From: Lodderomyces elongisporus
Lineage: Eukaryota; Ascomycota; Pichiomycetes; Serinales; Debaryomycetaceae
DNA length: 64,000 bases
Assembly: GCF_030384665.1 (NCBI RefSeq)
Contig: NC_083676.1
Location: 1,984,001 to 2,048,000 of the forward strand
Direction: 5' to 3'
The notes below the pieces were generated by a model that had not been told where the DNA came from, searched no databases, and saw nothing but the letters and a program-made list of their open reading frames with translations. Shown here one piece after another: positions 1 through 10,689 of the stretch; position 1 is the stretch's first letter, and every line of letters starts with the position of its first letter. The position numbers and the translations under genes are program-made.

Positions 1-106
1 TAGGTTATCAAAAAGTTGCTAAAAAAAAAAACAAAAATCCTTCATAGAATAGGTATATATAAATAGGTTTAAATACACATTGGACACACCGAACAGATAG
101 ACACGA

Positions 107-1714
107 ATGTTTAGAACAATACGAAATAACCCTTCATTTTTCAATAAAATATTCCAGCGACATAGTCCGACATCACACTACTCTGCTCAGTCTAACAAGC
201 CAATGGGTGACAAGTCCTCGTCTTCAAGGTCGATGACGACCCTGTCAAAGTCGTATCTACAAGTACAGTCACAATCACTATCTCCAAACCCTCTGAATCT
301 AAGTTCTAGTTCTAGTTCTAGTTCAAGTTCAGGGTCAGGTGCGAATCACTCTATACTTACAATTGAATCTTGTGAAAATCTACCCAAGGCTCGGCTACCT
401 GACTACGTCAAGTCCCAACAGCATCGTCTCTTTAACATTATATGGCGTACTTCACCGCCAAAGAATGTTTTGATGGTTAAGAAGCCATGGGATGCCACTG
501 TGCGCGAGGCAATGATTCAATTAATTAATCATTTGCATGTTGAGTATCCACTGTGTAATATAGTTGTTAATGAAGATGTGGCAGATGAGTTGGTCAATGA
601 GGTGACTACGGTGAATAAGATTATGGACAAGTCAATTCAGCATGTGATTTATACTGGGGAGACCAAGGACATAATCGATAAGATTGATTTGATGATTACT
701 TTGGGAGGTGATGGAACTATATTGAGGGGCGTTTCGTTGTTTTCAAATGTCAAAGTGCCGCCGGTTTTGTCGTTTGCAATGGGTACATTGGGGTTTTTGT
801 TGCCCTTTGATTTCAAGAATAGTATGGAGTGTTTCAAGAGTGTTTATGAAGGAAGAGCAAAAGCGTTGCATCGGAATAGATTAGAGTGTCATGTGATTAG
901 GAAATTTGTTGAACAAGATGTCGAGGACTACAAAAATGAGACGGAGGCGAGGGAAGAGGATGTTGTTGACACTAGACTGAAGGTGCTGATGGTTGCTTCC
1001 GGGTTTGGTTCTAAGTACGATGTGCAGAGTGTCAAGGGTAAGAGACAAATGGTTCATGCTATGAATGATATTACGATCCATAGAGCCAGCTCTCCAAATC
1101 TCACAGCGGTGGACATTTATATCGATGGTGAGTTTTTCACTACAACGTATTCGGATGGGTTGATTTTCTCGACACCAACAGGGTCAACTGCGTATTCTTT
1201 ATCGGCGGGTGGATCGATCACGCATCCTGCCGTGCCGTGCATCTTGTTGACACCTATATGTCCGAGGTCGTTATCTTTTAGACCGTTAATTCTTCCCAGC
1301 ACGTCGGATATAATGATTAAGTTGTCTGAGAATAACCGTAATAGTTTTATTGAATTGACGATTGATGGTATAAGTCAGGAAGACTTGCACCCCGGTGATG
1401 AATTGCATATAACCTCAGAGACAATTGTGAGTAATGGCAAGATTATGCTGGGAGGAGTAGGAGTTGGAGGAGGAGTAGGTGGAAAAGGAGTAGGGGGTGT
1501 TTGCAGCAGCAGTAGTGTTAGTGGTGGTATACAAAAGATTAAGGAGGAAGAGCCAGAGGAGGTATATGTCAATGGGCAAGATGTTGTGTATAATGACAAG
1601 AATGGTATCTGGTGTGTTGCTACTAATCCCAACCAGTGGGCCAAAGACTTGAATAGCTTATTAGGATTCAATAGTTCGTTTAGAGATCAAAAGGGCAAGA
1701 AATTGCATCTTTAA
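107..1714 (+). CDS. POS5: Mitochondrial NAD(H) kinase Pos5
   Basis: The product is 535 aa and phosphorylates NADH/NAD to NADPH/NADP in the mitochondrial matrix, supplying reducing power for antioxidant defence and Fe-S biogenesis. The NAD-kinase signature GGDGT is at residues 200-204, and the substrate-site segment TPTGSTAYSLSAGGS lies near residue 355. The C-terminal LLGFNSSFR matches yeast Pos5 rather than Utr1 or Yef1. The N-terminus (MFRTIRNNPSFFNKIFQRH) is basic, hydroxylated and free of acidic residues, as expected of a mitochondrial presequence, which supports the ATG at 107. It is followed by a Ser-rich linker. Compared with the roughly 414-aa yeast protein it has that longer N-terminal region and a Gly/Val-rich insert near residues 446-463. 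A second in-frame Met at residue 33 could give a product without the presequence. The family assignment is firm; mitochondrial location is inferred. Confidence 0.93.
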   Translation: MFRTIRNNPSFFNKIFQRHSPTSHYSAQSNKPMGDKSSSSRSMTTLSKSYLQVQSQSLSPNPLNLSSSSSSSSSSGSGANHSILTIESCENLPKARLPDYVKSQQHRLFNIIWRTSPPKNVLMVKKPWDATVREAMIQLINHLHVEYPLCNIVVNEDVADELVNEVTTVNKIMDKSIQHVIYTGETKDIIDKIDLMITLGGDGTILRGVSLFSNVKVPPVLSFAMGTLGFLLPFDFKNSMECFKSVYEGRAKALHRNRLECHVIRKFVEQDVEDYKNETEAREEDVVDTRLKVLMVASGFGSKYDVQSVKGKRQMVHAMNDITIHRASSPNLTAVDIYIDGEFFTTTYSDGLIFSTPTGSTAYSLSAGGSITHPAVPCILLTPICPRSLSFRPLILPSTSDIMIKLSENNRNSFIELTIDGISQEDLHPGDELHITSETIVSNGKIMLGGVGVGGGVGGKGVGGVCSSSSVSGGIQKIKEEEPEEVYVNGQDVVYNDKNGIWCVATNPNQWAKDLNSLLGFNSSFRDQKGKKLHL

Positions 1715-3643
1715 GTGAATAGAAGTAAAACAATAGAAGTAAAATAAAAATAAAAATAAAAATGGCTCACCAATTTAGGTAAAGGTTGAAAGATGAATTG
1801 AGTTTTGACAATTGAGAACAAATGAGAAAGAATTATAGTAAATGTATAGTCCACACGGTAATTTATCACGTGACTATAATATGTAGTACATTTTTTTTTA
1901 ACTTTGGTAATTTGACATTTTGTTTTTTCTTCTTTTTCTTTAAGAAGTTTGGTCTAGTTTTTTACCAGTCGCTACCCACCCATTCCGCCTTTTGTTTTTT
2001 AATGCTTTTAATGAATAAGAGATGGAAAATACATAAAATAAAATAAAATAAAACAAAATAAAGTAAAATAAAAATCAATCAGAATTTTTATAAATTACAA
2101 TTTTGCACCCCCCAAAGTTAGTTTGATTCCTATATACCAAAGTCGTGTATATCATACAAAAAATCAACATTGAAGATTGTCCCACATTGTTTTACGGTTG
2201 AGTTTGGACACACCAGTTGAAATTTTCTATTTTTTCTTTTCAAATAATTTTTTCTTCATTATAACTAGAAAATGTGTTATTGAAAAACGAAAAGAGAGTG
2301 AAAGGTGAGTGTTGCTTCGTAAAAGATTTTGTCAATAGAGGGTCCCAATGTTAAAGTAGTTGTTTGTAAAAACTCTTTTTTTTTTTCTGTTAATGTATAT
2401 TGCGAAAAAAAAAAAAGAAAAAATTTGGAGAAATATTATTGGTCAGTTTAACAAAGCATGGATAAGGATTTTCTCCTTTGTCTTTTTTTTTTCTCTCTCT
2501 TCCTTCCTCCCCTTAATTCCTTATTTGTTTTAAGTAATTTGTTTGTGTCCTGTTGTGCTTATGTTAAACATTTTTTTTAATGTGAAAGTAAAAGGAGGGA
2601 AGAGGCGAACGGGGAAAAACAAAAAAAAAAAAACAAATAATTAAATATTCGGGCTGTGACGGAATTTAGATTACGCTGTTGCTGTTACTGTTCAGTTAAT
2701 TCCCGCATTTCCTTGAGCTTTTCAGATGTATTTCTTTGTTAATAGATGGTCACGTGCAACATTCAATAATAGTAGAATGTCTCGATGTATTTTATTTTAC
2801 AGACATAGCCAGCAGAAAAAGTGGAAGTAGAAGTAGAAGTGGAACTAGTCGTGGGAGAAGGGAGAATACTAGGAAGGGGGAGGGAGGGGGTGAACAGCAA
2901 AAAAAAATTAAATAAATAAAAAAAAAAAAATTTTGAGATTTTGATCTGCGCAGTCATCCAGTGCCAGTCGCAGGTGTAGGTGTAGGTGTAGGTGCAAGTT
3001 GCCAGTGCAAACACACAAAACAAACATACACAAAAATGAACAATAGAACAATAAAGTAAAATAAAAAATAATAAATAATAAATAATAAATAAAAAATAAA
3101 AAATAAAAAATAAAAAAAAAATAATTTAAGACAAGACAGAAATTTTGAAAATGACGACGACGACAGAAACAACAAGAAAAAACAGAAACTGAAATAGAAA
3201 CAGAAACAGAAACAAATAGAGAAAGAGACTGAACGAGAAAAAAAAAAACCTGTTACAACAACAACAACAACAACAACCACCCCCACCACCACCAGAACAA
3301 CAACTATAAACACAGTACACACCACACAGATTGCATAACTCCATCCTCAATCAGTCTTTCATAGTAAGAAGAAAAAAAAGAGTGTGCATTATCAGTATTA
3401 GAGAGTGTGTGAGTAAGTGAGTGAGTGATTGAGCTAGCTAGCATATACCACAGATTCTTTCCAATATTTTTCCACTGTCAAATCTTTTAAGACAACCAAC
3501 AAACTTTTTTTGGTATAAACCAACTCAATTTTTAACAACCAACTTAGTTAAGAAAACACACACCTCTCCTCTCTCCTTCCTCCACCCCTAGCGTTGTCCT
3601 ACACCATTACCACTACAGTATCAAATTACTAGACACTCTCACA
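1715..3643. other. Spacer: POS5 3' end and long SSN6 promoter/leader
   Basis: This is 1.9 kb of AT-rich DNA without a credible gene. It contains TCACGTGA at 1866-1873 and CACGTG at 2751-2756 (Cbf1-type), a G-rich island at 2853-2890, and A/T homopolymer tracts. An ACAACAACA-rich stretch at 3255-3300 runs into a pyrimidine/ACA-rich leader before the SSN6 ATG. A long upstream region would fit a regulated global corepressor gene, but that is inference. Confidence 0.6.
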
Positions 3644-6600
3644 ATGTATAATACATCGCATTCCATTATGGTGGGCAACAAGCAACCCCCACCATCTGCC
3701 TTGAATGGGGGCATGCACCCTGGAGGCCAACCGCAACCGCAACCGCAACAGCCACCACCACCACCACAACATCAACAAATCAATAATCAGGGACAGCCGC
3801 AGCAACACCCATCTGGACCCGGAATCATTGTTGCTGCAGCTCAAGCAGCAGCATCAGGAACTGGTCCAGGAACTGGTGCACAAACTAACCCTCAACAACA
3901 ACAGCAACAACAACAACCTCCTCCTCCCCAGTCTCAGTCTCTGGCTCAGACTCTGGGGCAACCACAATCACAACCTCAACCACAACAAGGTCAGAATCCT
4001 GGTCAAGTACAAGCACGAAATTCTGCTACAAACACATTTAGTGAAGCAACTGTCTCTACTTGGATTGCAGTGGGATCTTTGGCTGAAAGTATGGGCGACT
4101 TGGAACGTGCGTTGTCCTCATACGATGCTGCTTTAAGACACTCGCCAAACAATCCAGATATTTTAACCAAATTGGCCAATGTGTATAGGTCAAAAGACGT
4201 CTTTTTCAAAGCTGCTGAATTATACGAACAAGCCTTGAATTTCAACTCTGAAAATGGTGAGACTTGGGGCTTATTGGGCCATTGCTACTTGATGTTGGAC
4301 GACTTGCAAAGAGCTTATGCTGCTTACCAACGTGCCTTGTACTATTTGGAAAACCCAAATGTACCAAAATTATGGCACGGAATCGGTATCTTGTATGACC
4401 GTTATGGATCTTTGGAGTACGCCGAAGAGGCATTTGTCCGTGTGTTGGAATTGGAACCAAACTTTGACAAGGCAAATGAAATCTACTTTAGATTGGGAAT
4501 AATATACAAGCACCAAGGTAAATTACAACCAGCTTTGGAATGTTTTCAATACATTTTGAATAACCCTCCACAGCCTTTAACCCAGCCAGATGTGTGGTTC
4601 CAAATTGGCTCAGTATTGGAACAGCAAAAGGATTGGAATGGTGCAAAAGAGGCATACGAGAAAGTATTGCAAGTAAATCCCCAACATGCTAAAGTGTTGC
4701 AACAATTGGGCTGTCTCTACTCTCAAGCAGAGTCTAACCCTCCAACACCAAGTCAAAGAAATGGTCATCATCAAGATATTCGACCTTTCCAACAGGACTT
4801 GAACATTGCTTTGAAGTACTTGACCCAGTCCTTGGAAATTGACCAAAGTGATGCACATTCATGGTATTACTTGGGTAGAGTCCATATGATCAGAGGCGAT
4901 TTCAATGCTGCTTATGAGGCATTCCAACAAGCTGTCAATAGAGATTCGAGAAACCCAACATTTTGGTGTTCCATTGGTGTATTATACTACCAGATTAGCC
5001 AATATCGCGATGCTTTAGACGCATACACCAGAGCAATTCGTTTAAACCCATATATTAGCGAAGTATGGTACGATTTGGGAACATTGTACGAGACTTGCAA
5101 CAACCAAATCAGTGATGCATTGGATGCATATAGACAAGCCGAGAGATTAGATCCTGGAAACCCCCATATAAAGGCAAGGTTAGATCAGTTGATCAAGTAC
5201 CAAAATGAAGGAAACACTCATGCGCCTCAGCCACCACCAGCGATCCAGCAACCAAGATTACCTCAAGGAATGGTGTTGGAAAGTAACCAGCAACCAGGTC
5301 AGCCAGGTCAGCCAGGTCAGCCAGGTCAGCCTGGACCACAAGGACCTCAGGGACAAACAGGACAACAAGGACCAGGACAATTGGGACAACCTGGTAGAGC
5401 TCCTGGTGGTCCAGTAGATGTGCAACATCAGCAGCAGGCACAAGCACAAGCCCATATGCACAATCATCCCCTAAGTGGTATCCAACAACAACAGCAACAA
5501 CATCCACAACAACAACATCAACAACAACAACAACAGCCAGTAGGACTGATACCAAGCTCATTGAATAATGCAGGTGGTCCAAATCACCCACAGCAACAAT
5601 CCCAATTACCTGCTCCTCCTCAACTGTACCAGCAACAACAACAGCAACAACAGCAACAGCAACAGCAGCCACAATTGGTACAACCTATTCAGCAGTTGGC
5701 TCCTCAACAACAACCACAACCACAATATCAACAGCAACAGGGTCCTCCTCCACCGCCTCCCGGTGTTTCAGCTGGACTTTCACAATACCAAAGTTCTCCC
5801 GCAAATATACAATCGCAACCCCCTTTAGGTTCTAACCAGGCTCCTCCTCAGTTCCAGCATCAGCCTCAACTTCAACCTCAACAACCTCAACAACCACCAC
5901 AGCAACCACCACCATCACAACAACAACAACAACATCACCAGTCCCCACCCCAACCACACATACCACATCAATCTCCACCACCTTTGCAACATTATGGTGC
6001 AAACACGACAGAGCAAGGAACCTCAACATTGCCTCCTTTCAATAACCAAGCTGCTCAGCAGAGCAATCGTATCGAAAGTGTCGTGCATCCTGCAAAAGAA
6101 GTTAAGCAAGAGGGTCGTGGTGGAAAGTCTACTCCAAAACCAAGAGAAAAAAATGAAAAGCACGAGAAGCAGGAGAAACACGAAAAACACGAAAAGCGCG
6201 AGAAGCGCGAGAAGCGCGAAAGGCAAGACCCTCCACAACAGCCACAGCAAGTACAATCCCAACAATTTTCACAACCTCCACAACAAACAGAGCAAACGCG
6301 GTTGAACTCATTGGATAAGGGACAGAAAGATGCTCCAGTTGATGTCAATTCAATGCCACATCTTCAAGGAACAAAGACTGATGCTCAAGCTCCATCATCT
6401 GCTGCCACTATAGCCCAAAGTAGCGAAGGGTCAACATCTGCATTTGATGCTGCTAACCAGCAGACAAAGAACAATGGTAAACACGATCTCGAAGAAAAAG
6501 ATGACAACGAAAGATTATTGAAGAAGAGAGCTGACGAGTCAACTCCAGCTACTTCGGGATCGCATGAACCAGAGGTCAAGAAACTGGCTGCAGCTGTAGA

Positions 6601-7663
6601 AGAGAAATCTAATGAAGCAGAAGAAGCAAAAGAAGCAGATAGTTTAAAGAAATCCGAGGAACCACAGGCCATTCAGCATGAAGTTCAAGTTTCATCGAAG
6701 CAGCCATCCAATTCTTCTGATAACGAACCAGTAGAGCAACCTGATGCTGGGGTTCCTGCATCAGCTAATGTGCCAGCTGTACCACAATATTCTGCTAACG
6801 TTAGAAATGCTGACAAGGACGATGAGGACACAGAGATGACTGATGCGCCTGATGATGTTGAGTCAGCTGCAATCCCATCCGGTGATGATTCCAACCAAGC
6901 GAGTTCATCTGACCACCATGAGCACCAGCACTCGCACGAGGAAATGAAGCGTAATGAAACTGCTGGCGAGAAAGTACAAGCAGAGCCAGCCCAAGAAGAT
7001 TCCAAGCTTATAGAAGCCGGTAATGATAAAGATGAACAAGCATTGCAGGAGAAGGCAAAGGCTGCGGAGGTTAAAGCGGAGCTGCTGAAGGGGGAAGAGT
7101 CGGAAAATCCGATATCTGAACCTATACAAGTTGAGGACAAGATTGAGGCAGATGCCGAGAAGAAAGCTGAGAATAAGTTAGAAGATAGACCTGAAGAGAA
7201 GCCAGGAGATAGACCGGAAGATAAACCGGAAGATAAACCGGAAGATAAGTCAGAGGATAAGCCAGAGGAAAAGCCAGAAGATAAACCAGAAGATAAACCA
7301 GAAGGTAAACCAGAGGATAAACCAGAAGATAAACCAGAAGATAAACCAGAAGATAAACCAGAGGATAAACCAGAGGATAAACCAGAAGACAAACCAGAGG
7401 ATAAACCAGAAGATAAGCCAGAGATTAAACCAGAGGATAAATCAGAGGATAAACCAGAGAATAAACCAGAAGTCAAGGTAGTGGATAAACCAGAAGTTAA
7501 GGCAGTGGATAAACCAGAGGATAAGCCAGTAGATACAGTCGAAAACAAGGATAAAAATGAAGATGAGGATGATGATGAGGAAGAGCCAGCTTCCAAACAA
7601 ACTGAAAGTGTTGAGCCACCAATGAGGAAAGTTGAAGAGGATGAAAACTACGACGAAGAATAG
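3644..7663 (+). CDS. SSN6: Tup1-Ssn6 corepressor subunit Ssn6/Cyc8
   Basis: The product is 1339 aa. It is the TPR adaptor that links sequence-specific repressors to Tup1 in the nucleus. The order is: a Gln/Pro-rich N-terminus (about 1-125); a tandem TPR block (about 130-524) with typical helices such as WYYLGRVHMIRGDFNAAYEAF; a very long Gln/Pro region (about 525-810) with Gln runs and a GQPGQPGQPG stretch; a charged patch of repeated EKHEKREK units (about 833-862); an Ala/Glu-rich acidic region; and a KPED repeat tail (about 1184-1296) ending in an acidic stretch. The TPR block is the conserved part and carries the identification. The low-complexity C-terminus is longer than I recall for orthologues. 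The gene is convergent with the RINGv gene, with 203 bp between the stops. Confidence 0.95.
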   Translation: MYNTSHSIMVGNKQPPPSALNGGMHPGGQPQPQPQQPPPPPQHQQINNQGQPQQHPSGPGIIVAAAQAAASGTGPGTGAQTNPQQQQQQQQPPPPQSQSLAQTLGQPQSQPQPQQGQNPGQVQARNSATNTFSEATVSTWIAVGSLAESMGDLERALSSYDAALRHSPNNPDILTKLANVYRSKDVFFKAAELYEQALNFNSENGETWGLLGHCYLMLDDLQRAYAAYQRALYYLENPNVPKLWHGIGILYDRYGSLEYAEEAFVRVLELEPNFDKANEIYFRLGIIYKHQGKLQPALECFQYILNNPPQPLTQPDVWFQIGSVLEQQKDWNGAKEAYEKVLQVNPQHAKVLQQLGCLYSQAESNPPTPSQRNGHHQDIRPFQQDLNIALKYLTQSLEIDQSDAHSWYYLGRVHMIRGDFNAAYEAFQQAVNRDSRNPTFWCSIGVLYYQISQYRDALDAYTRAIRLNPYISEVWYDLGTLYETCNNQISDALDAYRQAERLDPGNPHIKARLDQLIKYQNEGNTHAPQPPPAIQQPRLPQGMVLESNQQPGQPGQPGQPGQPGPQGPQGQTGQQGPGQLGQPGRAPGGPVDVQHQQQAQAQAHMHNHPLSGIQQQQQQHPQQQHQQQQQQPVGLIPSSLNNAGGPNHPQQQSQLPAPPQLYQQQQQQQQQQQQQPQLVQPIQQLAPQQQPQPQYQQQQGPPPPPPGVSAGLSQYQSSPANIQSQPPLGSNQAPPQFQHQPQLQPQQPQQPPQQPPPSQQQQQHHQSPPQPHIPHQSPPPLQHYGANTTEQGTSTLPPFNNQAAQQSNRIESVVHPAKEVKQEGRGGKSTPKPREKNEKHEKQEKHEKHEKREKREKRERQDPPQQPQQVQSQQFSQPPQQTEQTRLNSLDKGQKDAPVDVNSMPHLQGTKTDAQAPSSAATIAQSSEGSTSAFDAANQQTKNNGKHDLEEKDDNERLLKKRADESTPATSGSHEPEVKKLAAAVEEKSNEAEEAKEADSLKKSEEPQAIQHEVQVSSKQPSNSSDNEPVEQPDAGVPASANVPAVPQYSANVRNADKDDEDTEMTDAPDDVESAAIPSGDDSNQASSSDHHEHQHSHEEMKRNETAGEKVQAEPAQEDSKLIEAGNDKDEQALQEKAKAAEVKAELLKGEESENPISEPIQVEDKIEADAEKKAENKLEDRPEEKPGDRPEDKPEDKPEDKSEDKPEEKPEDKPEDKPEGKPEDKPEDKPEDKPEDKPEDKPEDKPEDKPEDKPEDKPEIKPEDKSEDKPENKPEVKVVDKPEVKAVDKPEDKPVDTVENKDKNEDEDDDEEEPASKQTESVEPPMRKVEEDENYDEE
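7195..7530 (+). repeat. 12-bp coding repeat (KPED units) in SSN6
   Basis: Tandem 12-nt units of the type aaaccagaggat encode about 25 copies of K-P-E-D, with variants such as KPEG, KPEI, KSED, KPEN and KPEV. The central copies are nearly identical in DNA and the flanking ones are degenerate. That pattern suggests recent in-frame expansion by slippage or unequal exchange. Confidence 0.9.
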
Positions 7664-7866
7664 TGGTTTCTGTAGCAGTTGTAGATACTAGTTGTTGTAT
7701 TCTTTCTAAAGACTTTTGTGTATGTTTTATTTAAATTTGTACCAATATATAACTAATTTTATTTTCTTTTTCTTTTTTTTATTTTCACCTTTTTGTCTCT
7801 GTTTTTGTTAATTTTAATTTTGATTCAGTTTGAATTGCAACAATATCGAACTTTGGATACTAGTAA

Positions 7867-9996
7867 TCATGAAGGAAAATTTCCCGGTAACTCTGTTGGT
7901 ATGTCTTGTGTCAACCTACCAAGTAGCTCTTCATCGGTTTCACCGGCACCACCAATATTGATGATTCCATCATCTAGGTCCTCTGCATCAGAGGAATACA
8001 TAACGCCGGAACTTTTGACCAATCGCACAATTGCCTCTGCCTTGTTCAAATTCAATGGCTCAATTTGTTGCATCTGTTGTACTCTTCTGTGTGCAATATA
8101 GAGATTAATAATCTCTTTTCCAAGTGCAACAATGACTAACCCAGCAATATTTGCAATCAATACTTTACGATCCAACGAAAGATGCTCAAGTTTGGAAACT
8201 CTTGATAGAAGTGGCAAGACCAAGAGACCAACTTTTGATGATGCCAAAGGCCAAAGAATCGTTGTAATAGTTTTGAAAATCACACTTGGCGAAGAAAGAC
8301 TGAATGAGTAGTCGTGTTTCAATGAGGCTAATGTGAATTGTAAATTTGTTTTAACACAAAGTCTATAATAGGGCCACCATGATTTGCGTAGCTCGTAGAT
8401 GTACCGAATATTTTTCTTGATGTGCTTGTACAATGCTGAAATCACAGGGATGTTGCAGGATGCTATTTTTGATGTTGATTCGTCGCTAACCTGTTTGTCG
8501 ATGGCTTGGTAAGTTTTATTATGGTGACTCCTGTATTCATTCAATTCACCATTAAGCTCTTCCAAGCGTTCAACTTCTGATGCACCCAAACTATTTGCAA
8601 TTGCCCGTGGTCTTGATTTCATGGTGAGATTGAAATATGCTCTGTTGAATGTGAGGCGATGGAATAGGTCATATCCCCATCTTATGGGGATCAAAAGTGA
8701 TATGATGTTATTTGTTGTCAAAAAATCTATTCCCCTTACGGGATTTAAGATGGATGTCATTGATCCATTCATTAGTTGTTTAATTTGGGTGACGATGTTT
8801 TTGTAAATGGCACGTACAAGTGAATTATCAGCTAAAGACGAAATATAACTGGCAATCATGAGTTCTGTGATTGCCGAGGCAAAGAAATCATCATTTTTTG
8901 CAGCAAATAACACGTCAAATATTGATGATGATCGCAGTCTAAACAATACAATTGGCAATACTGGTATTCTGGAGAATTTCAATGGATCAATTAGTCCCTG
9001 TACTAGCGCTTGCTCCAAATTATCAACAGCATAAGTTTGTGTATTGCCAAATAATATTCTGGATAAAGTCGAATACGTGTTATTGGAACTAAGTAATGAT
9101 CTTCTCGTTAACATTCTCACAAGTAATGGACCGGGAACAAGACTATCCATCATTTTCAATCCTGCTGTAGTAAGACCAATATAGGTCATCGATACAACCC
9201 CAGTGAGCGCTGAAGTTATACCGAGAAACACACCTCCATATTGCACTAATCTGGAGACACCAGTTTTGAAAGATGCTTGAAGTGCCACCAATTTTGATCG
9301 CTTCATAAAAAAGATAATATCTTTTTTGCATTGGGGACATTTGGCTAAAACGTAAACGGACAGGTCATCAACATGTTGCGGTGACGAAGTTGGCAAATGT
9401 GGCGAATGTGACGATGAAGAAGAAGATGTTGATGATGTTGATGGGAGCAGCGACACAGCATCCAAACGTGTTCTTGAAATGTCAGTGTCTCTTTCGCCAT
9501 CCGGTTGATAAGTTTGCATTCCGGGATCAGTGTGGGGATCAGCATCTCTATTTTCATTTATATTCTCAAAACCATTTGAACCATTGTTTGCTTGTTCCTG
9601 AGTTTCGCCATCCTCTTCATCTTCGTTAATGATGCCAATGATATTGCCAAACCAATCATTTAAAGCTCGAGTCGACAAGTTTATATGGATGTTAGTTGAT
9701 TGTACAACAGGAGGCGAACCGATTCCAATATCGCCACCTATATGATCGTAATTCTCCCTCGATAATGGAGCTGCACTAAAAACTCTCTTGGCGTGGATCA
9801 CATGTAGTTGGTTTGACGGAATGGTGTTGAACCAATCCAATAGACATTTTTTGTGACAACTGATTGAGCATGTAGTACATGGCTTGACCATATCTCTAGC
9901 ATCTGCAATTGAGCCAAATGCCGGAATCTCAGTATCATCACCTAAGCAGAAGCAGCAAAGGTCGCTGTTGCTAGGAGAACCTTGGCTACTAGACAT
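7867..9996 (-). CDS. RINGv-like membrane protein, putative E3 ligase
   Basis: The product is 709 aa and I do not recognise a named orthologue. The N-terminus has a RINGv/RING-CH-like zinc pattern: C14-x2-C17, C40-x2-C43, H48-x2-C51 followed by LLDWF, the H-x2-C-L-x2-W signature of MARCH-type ligases. The final Cys pair is at C220/C223 (CPQC), after an acidic, Ser-rich insert of about 168 residues. Hydrophobic segments follow at about 253-280, 341-360, 575-600 and 611-634, so it is probably a polytopic membrane protein. This layout resembles RING-CH membrane E3 ligases. The ligase role, and which organelle it sits in, are inference. The ATG at 9996 sits just before the zinc motif and is the only sensible start. 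No function is known from the context, between SSN6 and YSA1. Confidence 0.75.
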   Translation of the reverse strand: MSSSQGSPSNSDLCCFCLGDDTEIPAFGSIADARDMVKPCTTCSISCHKKCLLDWFNTIPSNQLHVIHAKRVFSAAPLSRENYDHIGGDIGIGSPPVVQSTNIHINLSTRALNDWFGNIIGIINEDEEDGETQEQANNGSNGFENINENRDADPHTDPGMQTYQPDGERDTDISRTRLDAVSLLPSTSSTSSSSSSHSPHLPTSSPQHVDDLSVYVLAKCPQCKKDIIFFMKRSKLVALQASFKTGVSRLVQYGGVFLGITSALTGVVSMTYIGLTTAGLKMMDSLVPGPLLVRMLTRRSLLSSNNTYSTLSRILFGNTQTYAVDNLEQALVQGLIDPLKFSRIPVLPIVLFRLRSSSIFDVLFAAKNDDFFASAITELMIASYISSLADNSLVRAIYKNIVTQIKQLMNGSMTSILNPVRGIDFLTTNNIISLLIPIRWGYDLFHRLTFNRAYFNLTMKSRPRAIANSLGASEVERLEELNGELNEYRSHHNKTYQAIDKQVSDESTSKIASCNIPVISALYKHIKKNIRYIYELRKSWWPYYRLCVKTNLQFTLASLKHDYSFSLSSPSVIFKTITTILWPLASSKVGLLVLPLLSRVSKLEHLSLDRKVLIANIAGLVIVALGKEIINLYIAHRRVQQMQQIEPLNLNKAEAIVRLVKSSGVMYSSDAEDLDDGIINIGGAGETDEELLGRLTQDIPTELPGNFPS

Positions 9997-10689
9997 CGTG
10001 ATTATTGAATGATACTACTTTATGTAAATCCCAAAAGATAAGGTCTTATGAGATGTGAAACTTGGCGAATTAACTGTCTGCTTTGTTCTGTTCTGTTCTG
10101 TTCTGTTCTGTTCTGTTCAAATTTCTTTCTTTCTTTCTTTGTTTTATTTATTTTTATTTTCTTAATTTAATTTTATTTGGCATAGGAAAAGAATCATAGT
10201 GGGTCTATTTCTCCGCTCAAACTGAATTGTATACCCCAACATTTTTCCTACACGCTGTATTTCCGTTCTCTCTCGTTAGTACGTGACGTAAATATACGCT
10301 TTTCATATATTCCTTCTATAGCTACTTCCTCTTCACAAAACAAGAGAATAATAAATAGCCCACATTTCTTTATTTACTAGCTTGTGCCAAATCAAGGCAA
10401 GTTCACGACACTTTTACGAATAATGATAATCAAGTAAGGAAAAAAATTGACACTCAATATCAATTTACTTAACCAAGGGTGTCTTCATATTGATTTGATT
10501 TGATTTGATTTGATTTGATCTGAACAGTTATTTCAAACCATGGCTGAAGATCAGATATACAATAATGATAATAAAATAAAAAATAAAATAAAAGTACAAA
10601 ATAGGCCAGAATGTTGCAATTTGAGTCAGAATTTCAAACTAGAAAAGAGGTGTTGTTGCATCAAACAAGTGTTTCTGTATTTCTAAGTT
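9997..10689. other. Spacer between RINGv gene start and YSA1 end
   Basis: This holds the RINGv promoter and the YSA1 3' region. It contains a TTCTG repeat (10086-10118), a CRE-like TGACGTA motif near 10284-10290, and a TGATT pentamer run near 10490-10519. No gene is seen. Confidence 0.5.
10086..10118 (+). repeat. (TTCTG)n microsatellite
   Basis: Six and a half perfect TTCTG units lie about 90 bp upstream of the RINGv ATG, followed by TTTC repeats. Confidence 0.95.

Noticed and set aside
5193..5672. Minus-strand frame of Val/Ala/Leu repeats
   Set aside because: It is antisense to Gln/Pro repeats of SSN6, a usual artefact of CAA/CAG tracts.
6685..7596. A 303-codon minus-strand frame with Ser-Gly-Leu-Ser repeats, like a cell-wall protein
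   Set aside because: It is the antisense of the KPED repeat region of SSN6. The repeat has no stop in that frame by construction, and the plus-strand TPR protein is clearly the gene.
10236..10290. TACTAAC on the minus strand upstream of the RINGv gene, a possible leader intron
   Set aside because: I found no GTATGT-type donor within a reasonable distance upstream on that strand.
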